64,000 nt of DNA from Hyposmocoma kahamanoa (Eukaryota; Arthropoda; Insecta; Lepidoptera; Cosmopterigidae): positions 3,795,930-3,859,929 of the forward strand of contig NW_020654684.1 of assembly GCF_003589595.1 (NCBI RefSeq), given 5' to 3'. The notes beneath the pieces were generated by a model, which saw only the letters and a program-made list of their open reading frames with translations, was not told the DNA's origin and searched no databases. A program made the translations under genes and the position numbers. Shown one piece after another: positions 1 through 13,352 of the stretch. Position 1 is the first letter of the stretch, and every line of letters begins with the position of its first letter.

Positions 1-2727
1 TGTTTAATATTTACTGATAGTATAATATTTAGTTTTTACATGCTGGTAACTGGCACGTACGATACTCCTGCCGTATGAACCCCGTGACAAGGCCGTGCGA
101 AGGACCCATGAAGGACCGAACGTACGGCGCGGGTGCTAACAGATGGATTGCATGCATCGACATCAGATTGTACGTCTTCACTTAAGGCATGCAGCCGTGA
201 CTGCTCGACTGCATGCAATTGAGACTTCGGTTGCAGATATTTCGAGAATCAAACAACAGAAAGTTCTTGATTCTTTATTACCGGCAAAAGGTAAAGATTA
301 CTTGAGGGTTTAATCAATGTAATGGTAAAACAAAACACGATTGATGAAACTATTGTAGACGTATTAAGTAATACCACAGTTCTTGAATTTTGTTGTAATG
401 TTATCTTTGATTACATTTTTTATCACACACTCCTTCACTCGGGAAATGCGGACGTGAATTTGTCGACAAATTTAAATTAAGGATTTCGATATTTCGATAG
501 TGATTTATTCATTTTCTTAGTTAAAAGTAAACTCAGCATTTAGTCGCCACTTTCATGTTATAAAGAGTGATTATTCAGGAGATTGCAAAACGTTCTATTT
601 ATTTTAAATTTCTTATCAAGGGTTGGATGGATGGAATTTGGATGCATTACTTTAAGAAAAGGCAAAAGCCAGTGCGTGAATATGAAGGAAATGTGATGTG
701 AAATCTTGCAACTTGCAACATTTGTATATACAATCCATTTTTGCATTTCAGTTACTTTGTGTTTTAAGATACGAGTTCGAGAAAGTAAGGCGACGATTTG
801 GAACCACGATTGTTCTGAACACAGTGACAAGGTGCAAGTATCGTCTGTGCCTTCATTTTGGCACAGACAAATACACTGAGCTGCCGCGTAAGGCGCGCAA
901 CGGTAAGTGCTAGCAGTCAGTTTCAACTGCACGCATTTATGTCTCTATCGACGTCGCACATGCAGTTCGCCTGATAGCAGCCTTACAACGCGTTGCGTCG
1001 CGCCGCCGAGCCGCCGTCGCCTGTGCCATGCCCATGACTGTGAGCTATAAATATTCCATACTCGGCAGTTAAACTTTAACTATACCGTCGTAATAACAAC
1101 GAGTATGGTGGACAATTTCTCTTCGAGTTTATGGCGCACATTCATTGTATAACAATCAACATTAAAGGGCAAACACTACAATTATGTACCACAGAAACCA
1201 ATAGGTATCTATCTGGCTATGCATTTATACTAAAAAAACGTAAAGTTGTTACTGTTTTCTTGAAAGTACATTATTTAAGTCTTTATCCTTCAATGGGTTT
1301 AATTTCAACTTAATAGATCTCGCAAACAATTTGAGACTATTTTAAGTAGTATTTAGAGAGTAAGTATTTTGTTCGTCGGTTAAGTGTTGGCAACATTGTC
1401 GCTGTCGATTTGTCGACCATCAAACGTCAATGACGACGGCGAAAGTGTTATTTATGTTGACAGTTTTAAGAAAATTTAGTGGTCTTAAACTAATCGCCGC
1501 AACTGTTTATAAACTTTCTTTACATTGCTAAGAATTAATAATAATATTTTCCAATATTATTTCGTAAATGAAATCTAAAATCAAACTAGGACTAAAAAAG
1601 TGTATCACCACGTGCGCAGTCGTAGAGAATGAATTCAGATTGATTAAAAGTGGAAATAACTAAGCAAACAATCGTAAACTCACGTTTCAGAGCAGACTCG
1701 AGCGCATCTCCGGACGTTAGGGCTGTAACAAAATTAAATTAAATTTAGTATTATTGATTTGCATTTTTGTTTAATAGCTCCACAAGTTTAAAAGAGCGCA
1801 TTGTTATGTTTGCTTGTGAAATAATCTACTTAAATTTATGCAGTAGAATTCAAAATTAAACACGATCGTAATTTCAAGCAAAATAGAAATTGTAAGGATA
1901 AATCTTTCCACAATTCAATTATATTAGCATTGTAATTTCACAAATTGCAGAATATTGTTATGATGATATTGATCAATATGCCAACAAGCCATTGACCGGA
2001 AAGTCGGAAATTATCAGAGTAGAATTGGAGTCGTAACCCGCGGCTTTCTCCGGTCGTCGGTCGCCGCCATTCACGACATCGGATATTTGCCACCGCGATA
2101 CCGATATTGTGCGATATGGTTTCCAATACTACCGTTTCCCTATCGAATTGAAATCGAAGTCTTAGTCCTATAAAAACTAGTTTGCATGTGCAACACGAGA
2201 CGTGTCGAGGAACTGGAATGAAATTGTCAAACGCGTCATTCATGGCGTTGGAATTTTCACTTTATTTCGTACAAAGCTAGGAGGCAAAGGAAGTAGGAAA
2301 AAATTGGCTCTACAGTTGCTGTCGATTTTGATAATTTGTATACTCTTTGGAAACCATATCAATTAGTATTTGTTAACTTTGTTAATGAGTAGAAGTAGGA
2401 ATATAAATTTTATTAATTCATGGGAAAGCTAATAAGTAACACATCGACTATGATTTGCATATTTATTTTACATTGAGGCCGATCGCTTTGAGTGTAGGCG
2501 ACGAATGCCGTGGCACCCGCGCGGAGCAGCGGACACCTTCTCCGCCGTCGCGGTCATCACTTTGCTCATCCTCATCCTATAAAGCGAAAGTTACGCATTG
2601 ACCTTCACCTTGTGAAAGACGAAAATTTCAAAGTAATTTGATGTTGGTAAGAATTCTTGCAATTAAGTCTGTCGAGTAAAGCTACTTAGAAAACATAATG
2701 TACGCAAGTTGAAAATTGAAAAGTACT
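1..2727. other. No gene recognised
   Basis: AT-rich sequence with GC-rich patches at about 60-220, 955-1035 and 2030-2100. No frame resembles a known protein and no repeat family used elsewhere in the window is present. Confidence 0.6.
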
Positions 2728-2780
2728 TGTATATTGCAAATTACAACTACGACACTAGTAGTTGTAATTTGCAATATACA
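2728..2780. repeat. Perfect 23-bp inverted repeat with 7-base loop
   Basis: TGTATATTGCAAATTACAAC plus TAC (2728-2750) is exactly complementary to 2758-2780. The loop is GACACTA. Nothing else around it suggests a transposon end. Confidence 0.9.
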
Positions 2781-4525
2781 ATAACGACGGTAAATGTAAT
2801 GAAATTGATTTTCAAAAACCAGATCAAGAGAGCGCAATGGGATTAACATAATATCAACGGATCCTGCCACAACAGAAGACGACTGCGGGCAATTGACAGA
2901 TGTTTGGTCGCAGATGATCAGACGCGAGGAGAAGTATATAGATATCACGGAGAGGAGAGCGAAGTGTCACAGCGCTTTGTCGACTTCGCAAATTAACGCG
3001 GCAATACTTACTGCTACCTCTAATTCAATAGTACCAAACAGTTTTTTATGAATAGCAACATAGTGGAAAACAGAAAGTGACTTATATAGTTCAGGTTCAC
3101 AAGCGAAAGTTCATAAAATATTTCAATGGCCTAATTCCATCAATAAGAAAACAATTGAAGCAATAGATAAAAGATATATATAGAGAATAGATGAAAAAAA
3201 ACTGAAACATTTCCACAAACCAAGAGAAATTTCTAAATGTTAAGAAGATACATCAAGAGACATCAAGCTATTCGGCAATGGCAGCACTGCATCGCAGAGA
3301 GCAATGTAAACACGCTGTGTAGGTGTCGATCGCCTTGACCGTGACGGTGGCGCAGCAGCGCAAGCGCGGTTCGTGCGCTCCACGAGAGTGAAACTGAACC
3401 GATAACAGCCGCGCAGAGTAGTAAACACAAATGTGGACTTGATGCGGATCGAGCGAGTCTAGTCCGTGGGTTTATGAGTATATATGAGATGACATGCTTG
3501 TGCATATGGAGGCAGATTCACATTTTGATAATTTGTTGTTAGAGCAGCTCGCTCAAAAAAGTCTTCAAGAGGTCGGTCACCACTAGCATGGTGAAAACGT
3601 TAATAATACCATAACTTTAGGACTTTTCCGTCTAACTACAAAAATGCTTAACGAGTTACGTCGTAGGCGTGAACTAAGTGAACCGGCATCACCGCATTTC
3701 TATCTTGATTACAGCTATGTTAAAAGCTAGAGTTCATTAAGAAAACCTCGAACCTGTTCTTATTTCCGTATTTTACTTTCCGTTTCGTTTTGTTGAAAAT
3801 ACACTTCAGAGTAGTAAATGTAACGGCTGCTAGGTTAGTCTCTTGACCCCGAGAGACTATGACTATAGACTTATGGATTAATAGTTGCTAAGCTAATCTA
3901 ACTTTTGTGCTCCTATTAGTATCTACAGGCAACTTCTAATCTTCATGTCTTAATTTAATAGTTCACCTTTTTAATGGTACATTCATCTTCTTAAGATCAT
4001 GTTCATTTAGTACATTGAAACCAAATAACAAGTATCGCGACCCCTTCTAGGACGAGAAAAAACCAGCTTCTTCTCTGGTGTATTCCATAAAGATTCTGTT
4101 GGAATTTTTCTTTAATAATAAGCACGAAAAATGTCTGTGATTGTCACATATTCTTTAAATGAAATTTCTGAATTAATATTCTACTTAAACAAACTCGTCG
4201 TCGAGATTGTTAAGATATGACAGTCTTATATATATACATATATGTTTAGGAGCCAAGGCTAAATTTGGGATGTAACTAAAATGAAGTGTAAGTAAATTCA
4301 GGGCTTCCCCATTGCACTCCATCGCTTACATAAACACGGCAAAGGTTGAAAAAGAGACAAATAATCAAAGCTGAAGAAACTACTAGTTACATAACAAGAC
4401 GTGGCAACAAAAAGCATCAAAATAAGTTTTTAACGAAAACACGTGCAATTTCGAAAGGACTAGCTGTCAGTCCATCCATTTGTCACTCATAAATGAATTA
4501 TTCATATAAACACTACATCGACCAG
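2781..4525. other. No gene recognised
   Basis: AT-rich, with a GC-rich patch at 3300-3420. The open frames there on the minus strand are short and overlap in two phases, as expected of composition. Confidence 0.6.
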
Positions 4526-4852
4526 ACGTACGAGATGTAAATCTCCGTCTCGTTTCTACCATCGCACCTCCCGCCAAAGCAGTAGAGTCCATCCCCACAT
4601 CTTAGATGCCTGGCATTGTAAGACCACGCGGGCATCTCGTTCGTTTCTTCCTCGAACCTGCAAGGTGTGGAATGATCTTCCTCCTGAAGTGTTCCCTTTG
4701 CGCTATGACATGGGGTTCTTCAAAAAGCGCTGGCTGGCAACGCATAGGCAGCTCATCTGATGTTGCAATTGTCCATGAGCGGCTCCCATCAAGTGGCGTG
4801 TCGGCTCGTTTGCCTCCTTCTTTACGTAAATAAATAATAATAATATTATGCA
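4526..4852 (+). pseudogene. 3' end of a LINE ORF2, heavily 5'-truncated
   Basis: One frame reads DAWHCKTTRASRSFLPRTCK and VWNDLPPEVFPLRYDMGFFKK, the familiar last segment of jockey/R1-type LINE proteins in insects. After a short untranslated tail it ends in AAATAAATAATAATAATATT, a simple-repeat 3' end. Only the last hundred or so codons remain. Confidence 0.75.
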
Positions 4853-7800
4853 TGTTCACATATAGTCGCTCACCTGAGTACTGAAACGTGCGAACTTACA
4901 TTGTTTACTAATCACCGTTAAGCCTACCTTAAAAGTATACTATTATAATATAATAAATTAAGGTTCCTTGTTTATTAGGACAACCATGACGACAACAAAG
5001 TTGAAACAGCGACACGGAGAGTGATCGAGTTCTCTCAATCTCCTCAATTAAAGGTCGCTACGGCACGCAAATGTGCAACAATGAATTTTGGGATGATAAA
5101 GAAGTATGATCGTCTGTATTAGTTCCTACATTACTAATCATCATCATCATCACAACTGACTGACTGACTTCATGGGTGTAGGACTCCCGTAGTTTGTGTC
5201 ATCCACTGTGTACCAATCACGTTGCAGAACGTCTCATGTTAGTCTATCATTCCTTACTCCACCTGTCATTACCACAATCACAGTTGCATTTCAGCTCCGT
5301 TATCCGATCTCCTACAACCTGGACCTTAGTTCGTCTACAGATATTGATAGAACTAAATCGAAAATAAAATTTCCTATAAATTTAATTTCCTAAAAAAATT
5401 GCCCCTTGTATCTATTGTCATTCTATGAAATGGAGCAGGTAGTGGACGATCGAGTTGTCGTTTATATTGTTTAATTCGTTGCTCGTTGGGACTAATTAGA
5501 TTGAGAAAGATTCAATATGGGGAAGGGAAACAATAAAGTAAAATGTTAGCTTTTTTTTACGTGCATTTTATTAGTATTATGTACATAGCTTTTTGTAAAA
5601 CGTATGTTCATACAAGATCTACATTAAGTTAGTGTATGAAATACATATAATAGTTTTTTACACCTACTTTGTAAGCAAAATTAGTACCTAGCTCAAAAAA
5701 AACGCATTGACAATAACGAGAACGTGTCTAAAATGTGAAACAATATTGCGCGCCAAGGTTACTCTCAGGGCAATCATAGCCTACATAAATCAATTAAGAA
5801 CTTCTTAATTATCTAACTCGTTAAACCACTTTGATTGTATTGTCTCAGAACTTTAGAACTCAGATGGTCACTTCACTTCACTTTTATTTTTATGGCTCTA
5901 TCATTATGGGAAATGATGATTTTACCAATGTCACGGTTGAAAGAAAAAAAACGAAACAAAAAAAAAATTTCGCTAAGCTATGGTCAATAAACGTGAACCA
6001 GCGAGAAGTGGACGGAAGTCTTGTCAAACACCCGCGAATATACAGTACTGTTACAAAAGGTTCTTGGTAAAATAAAGCTCGCATAGATGAGAATTAGAAA
6101 CATAAGACTTCTCAGATATTCCTTTGTGTCTTGTAATTTAAATTATTTTCTTTGTGTTGTTTACTTAGTAAACGTTATATTATTGTGATTAGGTTTGGGC
6201 AAGTCTCAGTCTGTGAGTGCCGCAACGGAAAGTGCAAATCGTAGTGAAAGCGAAAGTTTGATAACTTTGATTTTGTTGCTGGCGTTTATTTGATATATCA
6301 ATTTAAGAAAATTCGCCTAACTTTGTTTTCTAGATAATAAGAACCCACAAAAAATTGTTATACGAACTAACGTAGTTTGCTTTGATAGTTTTCGTAGATG
6401 CCCCCTAGGAGGGTATTATCATTGCCTTACGACTTGACAAATCCACGATTTAATATCGATACGTTTACCAGTCAACGGTCTCGTAACGAGAAGTCTATAA
6501 TAGTAACGAACAAATAGACTATGATCTAGCCGCCAACACCGGCGTGACAACGAATCGGCGAGCGGCTGGCGATGGCTGCCGTGTTCGTGTTACGCGGCGA
6601 TTAGTTCACGAGATTACTTTAATTGGTCATTACGTGCGATTAACAGGTGCCGCGCTAGGGTTGCCTAATCGCAATTTAGTAAGACAAATCTCAAAGGACG
6701 AAAAAGATCTACTAAAATTAAAAGTTTAACAGATGAATACAAATTAAAAAAATGTTTGTAGTGTTTACGAATTTATAACATTTATACTTTTTCTTCGTGT
6801 GCTTTATAGTCCATGTTAAATTGTTTTAACTCCCAAAATGACAGATGTGCTCATTTTGAGCACAGCTTTATTGCACAGGGAGGAAACTTAATAGCTGATT
6901 ACCCTAACCCACTCCAAACGAAACGATCCGACATAGTAATAACTGTACCAAATATAGCGGACTGGTAATTAGTGTAGTACTAGTTAGAGCGGGTCGTCTC
7001 CGTTCCGCCAACGTCTCGTCGCCGCGCCGTCCACAGGCGCGCGCCCAGTTACAGCCTAACGCCCCACTGATCAGCGTTTCATTATTTATATAAAGCGAAC
7101 TGGCGACGGTGCCGATAATGCTCATAAGCATGTGTTTGTGTGACTTATTCGTACACCCCTGTTCCAGCGTTAATCATTCAAACAAATGTCTTGTGGATAA
7201 AGGTTTTGATGTCGACAGTCCGCGAGTGCTGTTGTTAACGGCCCGTCTAGCAAAACAGTACTTATACCTTTTATGATGAATTAGCTATCAATTGTCGAAG
7301 GAGCCTGGGGTCCGTGGTCATATTCCTCTCTATTATTTTTTGAAAACTAGGTATTGCTAAATAGCGTGAAAGCCGGTTTCAAATGATCCTGTGTGTAACA
7401 GCGGTCCGCTAGTCACGGTGCCAGCTGCCTTCGTTGATCGCAAGACGATGCTATAGTAGAGGCCAATTCAAATTCCACGCTGAGCGACTCGACCGACACA
7501 AAATTATCGAGGTTCTTGCATTTTGAGGTTTCAACTACCATAGTTTCCTTTTCTTGGCACACTTACTCGTAAAAACACAAATCTTGATTTCGACACTTAA
7601 TATACACTACTTATTTTCTTATTCTGAAATTTCACTATCATTCGTTTACTTCATTATGTTTTACTCCTACCTTTGTTAGTTACTGAAAATTGCAAATAAA
7701 GTAATTGGTTATCATATTACGGTTTTTAATTTTAATCAAATATCGTGTATTGTGTTTCATAATCCCTTTAAACCTCTTGTTTCCTCTTGTCCCGTTCGGT

Positions 7801-8697
7801 ACTTAATTGTAAAATTTTAGCAACTGATAAACTTAATTCAACGCATGAGCTGCACAAGATCAGCCACCATTTCAACAGGCAATTTTGTAATAAAATTCGA
7901 CACGGCTTTCCACGTCGATTCAATCAATACCTATTAGCCGAATTTCGAAACATCAATCAAATCGATTCTCTCAATACGACGCGTGTGGGTGTTTTGTCGA
8001 TTAACAATGAAAATATTGCTTTATTAGCCATTCTTGATCGCAGTTTGATTTGGCTATTTAATGACTGCAGCTTACGTTACGTTGCCAAAGAAGCAAATAG
8101 ACATCGTTCTATGGAATCCACAGGGAGAAACAGGGAGAAAAAAAGAACTACACTTTTTAAAGAATTTTTGTGTGAAAAAAACAATTTAAACCTAAGTATG
8201 ATCACAGATTACTTTAATAGTAATCGTCCTAATCGTAATAATCCCCGATTGCCTCACGCTAAACCTGGTCTTCACGTTTACGCTACTCCTACCTGGGCTT
8301 TGTGCCTCACCTTCACCAAGGGAGCTTGGAGCGGCAGGAGTAACTAAAGCCGACGCTCATGATGAAGTAGAACTCCACCTCCGAGTACAAAGAGATATAA
8401 TCCACTACTGCACTATCACCGCCATCTCGTCATCATTCCTCCCTGCCCTCTGGTTCTTACAACCTCGCTGCTCTTCGGTTCTGTACCTCTGTCCTCAGTC
8501 ACCAAGAGTCTCTCCGTACTCCGAACTCCGTATCTCCATCTTCTCCTATCTTCATCTTCTCACTTACATTGCTCACTTTACCACATCTTAACACTCTCAG
8601 TTTCTTTCCACCCCGACCTTCTAGCTCTCCACCTCCACAACGTCTGTCAAATATTGTTATGAGATTCGGAGCTCTAGTTATCATTGAACTTATTACA
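4853..8697. other. No gene recognised
   Basis: AT-rich, with GC-rich patches near 6535-6660 and 6985-7060. A C/T-rich tract runs from about 8400 to 8640. The longest frame (7787-8347) has no ATG for its first half and no recognisable domain. Confidence 0.55.
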
Positions 8698-8881
8698 TGC
8701 CTCGGTGGCCAAACGGTTGTCATTCGATTCCCGGGCCGGGAGAAATATTTGTTTCTACATTTATTTCGCTAGTGAGTTTGGGTGTAATTTGTGGTTGTCT
8801 ATGTGTGTGGCCATGGCACTCGCAACACAGGGTTTCCCTAGTGCGGGGCTATGTTGAGTGTGTGCGTTATTATTATTACAT
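8698..8881 (+). mobile_element. tRNA-headed SINE, family A, internally deleted head
   Basis: The head has a Ser/Leu-type box A (GTGGCCAAACGGTT) and a box B (TTCGATTCCCGGG), but about 25 bases between them are missing compared with the other copies. The body contains GAGTTTGGGTGTAATTTGTG and GGGTTTCCCTAGTGCGGGG, and it ends in a TTATTATTATTA tail. Confidence 0.8.
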
Positions 8882-9369
8882 ACTTATAACCTGACTATGG
8901 GGAAGGGACGTTTCAAGAAAAGATCTACGCCATGAGTATATATGTTACTGGTGACATAATAAAATGTGGTCTCGTAAATAGTGTTTTGAAGAAGTAGCTC
9001 CATGCGCTCGTTACCGAACGAAATGCGAATGACTATTTCCTGTCCCTAGTATAATACAATCATAAATCACAAGTCGTGTCGATATCAGAACAAGCGTCTC
9101 GTTGTTTTAACTCGCATAACATTTTGTACATAGGCTTATGTACTCCACATTCGGTCATGGTAAGTCGTATTCCCACCAGTGGGGTATTGTTCAGGCGATT
9201 TATTATGTCGAGCGGACGCCGTGCGCGATCGGGTCATCAACAGCTGCCCCAAACAGAATCAAACAATTTCTGAACATTTTGCTCTCGTTCAACTTTACAT
9301 TGATTGTACAGTATTTTCGATAATCTGTTCTCTTATCTCATTGTTTTAATCACCCTTTTGCTTCTTCAG

Positions 9370-9486
9370 GGAAATTGTGTATGGTTCGTAAATGGTTTTC
9401 CTATAAGTGTCGTGTCAATATCACGCATGTCTGAGGACGCCCTATCATCATTAGACATGAAGAATTCACAGGAAGGTCTCTATTGA
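9370..9486 (+). other. Candidate terminal exon
   Basis: A strong polypyrimidine acceptor (CCCTTTTGCTTCTTCAG) precedes a frame reading SRMSEDALSSLDMKNSQEGL and ending in a stop. The bases upstream in the same frame have no ATG. It is unrecognised and may be chance. Confidence 0.2.
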
Positions 9487-10633
9487 GGGCTCATTCCACC
9501 CATTAGTTCGGCTCTGGTTTTTCATTTTATTTTTGTCAAGAAAGAGTTATGAGTATAAAGAGTATTATTGAATCCGTAGTACGACTTCCGACAAATACAC
9601 AACTGGCATGTGTACGGCAGTTTTAAAAGTGGGTTACTTACCTAATACGCGATTCTTTTTACCGGAAATCTCTTTCCCAATCGCGAGCAATTCAACTAAT
9701 TGCCAACCACTTACAATTTCTTAAGATTTTGTCGAATTGACATCATTTGATAGTAATCAATTAGTGGCAGCATAGTCACTTTCAACTAGATATATAACAG
9801 TTCACGAGACGTCACTTATTTTACGTCAAGACGTTAGCTATGTAGATTAAACACTGGTGTTGTAAGAGAAGCAAACTTTACCTTGAGACTTCCAAGGCGC
9901 AAGCCAATCAAAGGTGATGCAGCGTTATCGCGGACTACGTCACTCGCTTATCACTGTAATCTGTGCGGAGAAAATATCCCATCAAAAATATACATGTGCA
10001 AAATGGGCAAGTTCGGTGTAACGAACAAGTGAGGCTTCGCTGATAATTTTAGAGTTTAAATGAGTCCCAAGTTTCTTTAAATTTCTTAACAACAATAACA
10101 ATATACTGGGGATTATAAGATTAGTGCCCATTTCTGTAAAATGTTATTTTAATATATTGGCATAATTCCTCCACAGTTTGTATGAGAGCTTAAACAATAG
10201 CTTATAATCGTAATTAACGTTAAGACCTAGTCGTCGACGAAACTTATTTGTCAGTTTAAAAGTGCCAATGTGGAATTGAGCAAACCAAAAACGCTTGGCC
10301 ACTTTGAAACTTAATAACTGAAACTTTACAACTTAAATTTCATACCTTAAACCCCCAACATAACCCACCAGTGATAATGTTCAAAAGTATACATACCAAC
10401 CCTTGTCAGGTAAGTTAATAAGATCCGATAACCCGGTTGAAAGCCCTGTATAACAAAAAACTTTTCTCTACGTTCCTTATTTGCACAGTACGCCTGAAAT
10501 TGTTGCTGGTTATCTGGCATACGTTGGTTTGGTTTTCTTACAAGTTATGCTATAACGCAGTAAAGAGTAAAATTACGTATAAGTTTACTGAAAAACAAAA
10601 ATTCAAAATAGTTTTACCGAGGCATCCAATTTA

Positions 10634-10671
10634 ATGTTTACATGAAAAACATGTGTTTTTGTGTAAACATG
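10634..10671. repeat. Short imperfect hairpin
   Basis: TGTTTACATGAAAAACA and TGTTTTTGTGTAAACA pair with two or three mismatches. It could form a small stem in RNA or be a chance AT-rich palindrome. Confidence 0.5.
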
Positions 10672-11068
10672 AGTAAATTTACTATCTGATAAGTAGTTTT
10701 TAATATTTAACTATCTATATAACTTCTATTTCGCTATTAATTTAGAGTCATACTCGAGTCAGCTGATCTTCTTATGGTTGGTCGGCGTCGCCGTCGGCGA
10801 GGCAAAAGTCGGCGAGTTACGAATTTAATCCAGCAAAATACAAACAAAATACCTTTTCCAAAGTAATAGTCCAATAATTATATATCGTACCTCACCTCGA
10901 ATTTTCCAGCAGCCCTCAAATATAATATTGGAGACGATGAATATCTTAGAATTATAGATTTGGATTGTCTAACTAACCTAACCAATCACTAACCACGTTC
11001 ACAACCGGACGGAACGATGCGTTTGTTTCGCGGCTCGCGCGTACGGTGCGACACAGTGCGCTCGCTAT

Positions 11069-11099
11069 GCACGGTGCACGGTGCACGCTGCACGCTGCA
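11069..11099. repeat. Tandem heptamer GCACGGT/GCACGCT
   Basis: Two GCACGGT units are followed by two GCACGCT units and GCA, in a CpG-rich patch. Confidence 0.9.
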
Positions 11100-13352
11100 A
11101 TGCGTGGTCAGAGTGCGCTACGCGGCACTGTATTACTGAAGGAAACGAGAGCGGATACATTGCACGGCGGTTCGGCGGTGTGACCAACTTAGGAGGAAAA
11201 ATGCGTCAATGCGTTGAGATTTGCTGATATTAGCAAAGTAATAGCAAATATTTCAGGTTAATGAAAAAAGTTTAAGTACTTTAAACGACGTCGAGTCTTT
11301 GAATGATAAAGTAAATTACATGTGGAACGCGTTTTACAACTCTAACATACTCTACACAGTGGAAAACTGCAGCATCAACAAAATGCGCCAGCAGTTGGCC
11401 ACCCCAGCCTCCCGACGGCGGGCGAGTGCCATGTGTTCTTGGCCGGCAGCATGTCACATCGCGCCAGAGGAAGGTCAAGTTCAGCAGGTGGCTACAAAGC
11501 TCGCGGCCCGTGGCTGCAGTGGCCTCGCGGCTTCGCGGTGCTTCAAAGCGCTGCCACAGCTCGGCATTGGAATTATGCAGATTACTGCAACGCTCCAAAC
11601 CGGCACCGATATCGGTGATCGAAAAAAGGAAAACGTTTAAACTTGCTTTCAACGTGAAACTATGCCAATGTCACAACAATCTGACACGTAATTTCCCACG
11701 ATCTGCCGTTTTACTACATTGTGAACCTTCAATATTAATTTATAATGTGAATGTTTAATCGAATTTCCGTAATCTTGTACGAGTACGCAATAATTTTAAA
11801 AAAAACAAAATAAACTCTTAATCCTTGGTCCCCTTCAACATTAACTCTACACAGCATCCGCACCACGTGAATCAATCTAGCTTATCGACCTCTCACTCAC
11901 TCCCACCCCTTTCTCTACGCGAATGAAAGAGATAGCAGGCGCCCGCAAAGCGCAGGTCCTCCCCTAAACTTAGAGCAGACGAGAATTATTCTTCACTTTG
12001 AACAATCAATATTACGCCTAATGGAAGGACGTATAAAAAAACTACAAATAGTACCGCAAATTTTATTGGAGGGTAAATTCTCAATGAGAAGGGTTGAGGC
12101 AGATATATCACACGTAATGGATAATGAGTTAGTTGTCACATAAAAAGCAGCATCGCGCGCGTTTAACTTTTATGTAGTCCCATAAATTTGGGTGTAATAA
12201 TAAGAAGTTGTCGTAATGTTGTACTGGACCACCGGCGGCAGTTCGAATTACAAAGGACTCGTCATTCGTTCTACCCTTACTTAAAATAAAATAAAATCTG
12301 GTACGCCCTTTAATTTTCAATGATAAATATTTGTTTATTCAATATAATACCACCCTCATCGATGCTAAATTTAAAGTGGAATTGATCCATAATCGTCTTG
12401 AGAGGAATGGAGCATGTTCCCACGACAGACGATGTAAGCTTGTAATATTTTGTCGAATGTAAAGTTTTAAGTGGGGTCTGGGAAGCGTTCTCTATCACCA
12501 AACGATAGGTTGCCGTTGGCTTTTTTATAGCTGTAAAATATATCTACAGCTAACTGTATTAGTATCAATTGTATTTCACAAAATATATCAAAAGGATTAA
12601 TTTTGCTATTTACAGTTCTAAACTTATCTAAATGTGACCTTAAAATTAGAACTCTCCAAATCATTGCGCTGAATCAACTGGCTATCGCTTGTTCCTTATT
12701 TATGATTGAATTAATCTGACAGGTTCTTGTAGGTTTTACAATTTATAAAACATTTGACGTGATATATGGTTCTCATTCAACGACTATTTTAACCGTTCCC
12801 ATGGAATTTTATGGCCACGAACATAACTATTTTAATGCATAACACAGCCACACATCACATGATATACAGCTTCTAGAAGGACCATTTTCGATGTGGCAAT
12901 TAGAGCAGGCGATACTCACGAGCAATAACAGTCGACACGGTCGTTAAGGGCTATCACGCATATATCCTTATATCACTGTATTTTCGATGTTTTTTTACGA
13001 TACGATAAGTCACAACGATTGTCGTTGTAATAAAAAAGTTTACTCCTAAAAAACATTGCTTGAGATAATTTTTGTACGTATCTCATCATTGATTCATGGA
13101 GTTTTTAAAGACTTACTGTTATATACGTATAATCCTCGTTTTCATTGGTTTTTTGAATTTCGAGTCTAAGTATACTTATTACTTCATAAGTATAAAATAT
13201 TTTAATGCTCTAATTTCTAGATTACTTGCTAGAGCCCAATGTAAAATCAATTTTGTGCATGCACATAGAATAAAAGCAAACTGGCCCACCCAAAACTATA
13301 TATAATTGTGCATAGAAGGATCATACACTGGGAAGTCGCATGAACGTACAAA

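Larger units (their letters stand above)
8882..13352. other. No gene recognised apart from one exon-like segment
   Basis: CpG-rich patches lie at 10770-10812, 11015-11170 and 11390-11570. A CAG|GTAAGT donor-like site at 10409 has no clear exon before it. The rest is anonymous AT-rich sequence. Confidence 0.5.

Noticed and set aside
1040..1110. TATAAATA followed by CAGTT as a core promoter
   Set aside because: The spacing of about 21 bases is shorter than the usual 30, and no gene follows that I can recognise.
3240..3505. Minus-strand frames with a hydrophobic, signal-peptide-like stretch
   Set aside because: Two overlapping phases are open over the same GC-rich patch and neither resembles a known protein.
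11281..11652. Overlapping long frames on both strands
   Set aside because: Four mutually overlapping frames in a GC-rich patch indicate lack of stop codons by composition, not a gene.
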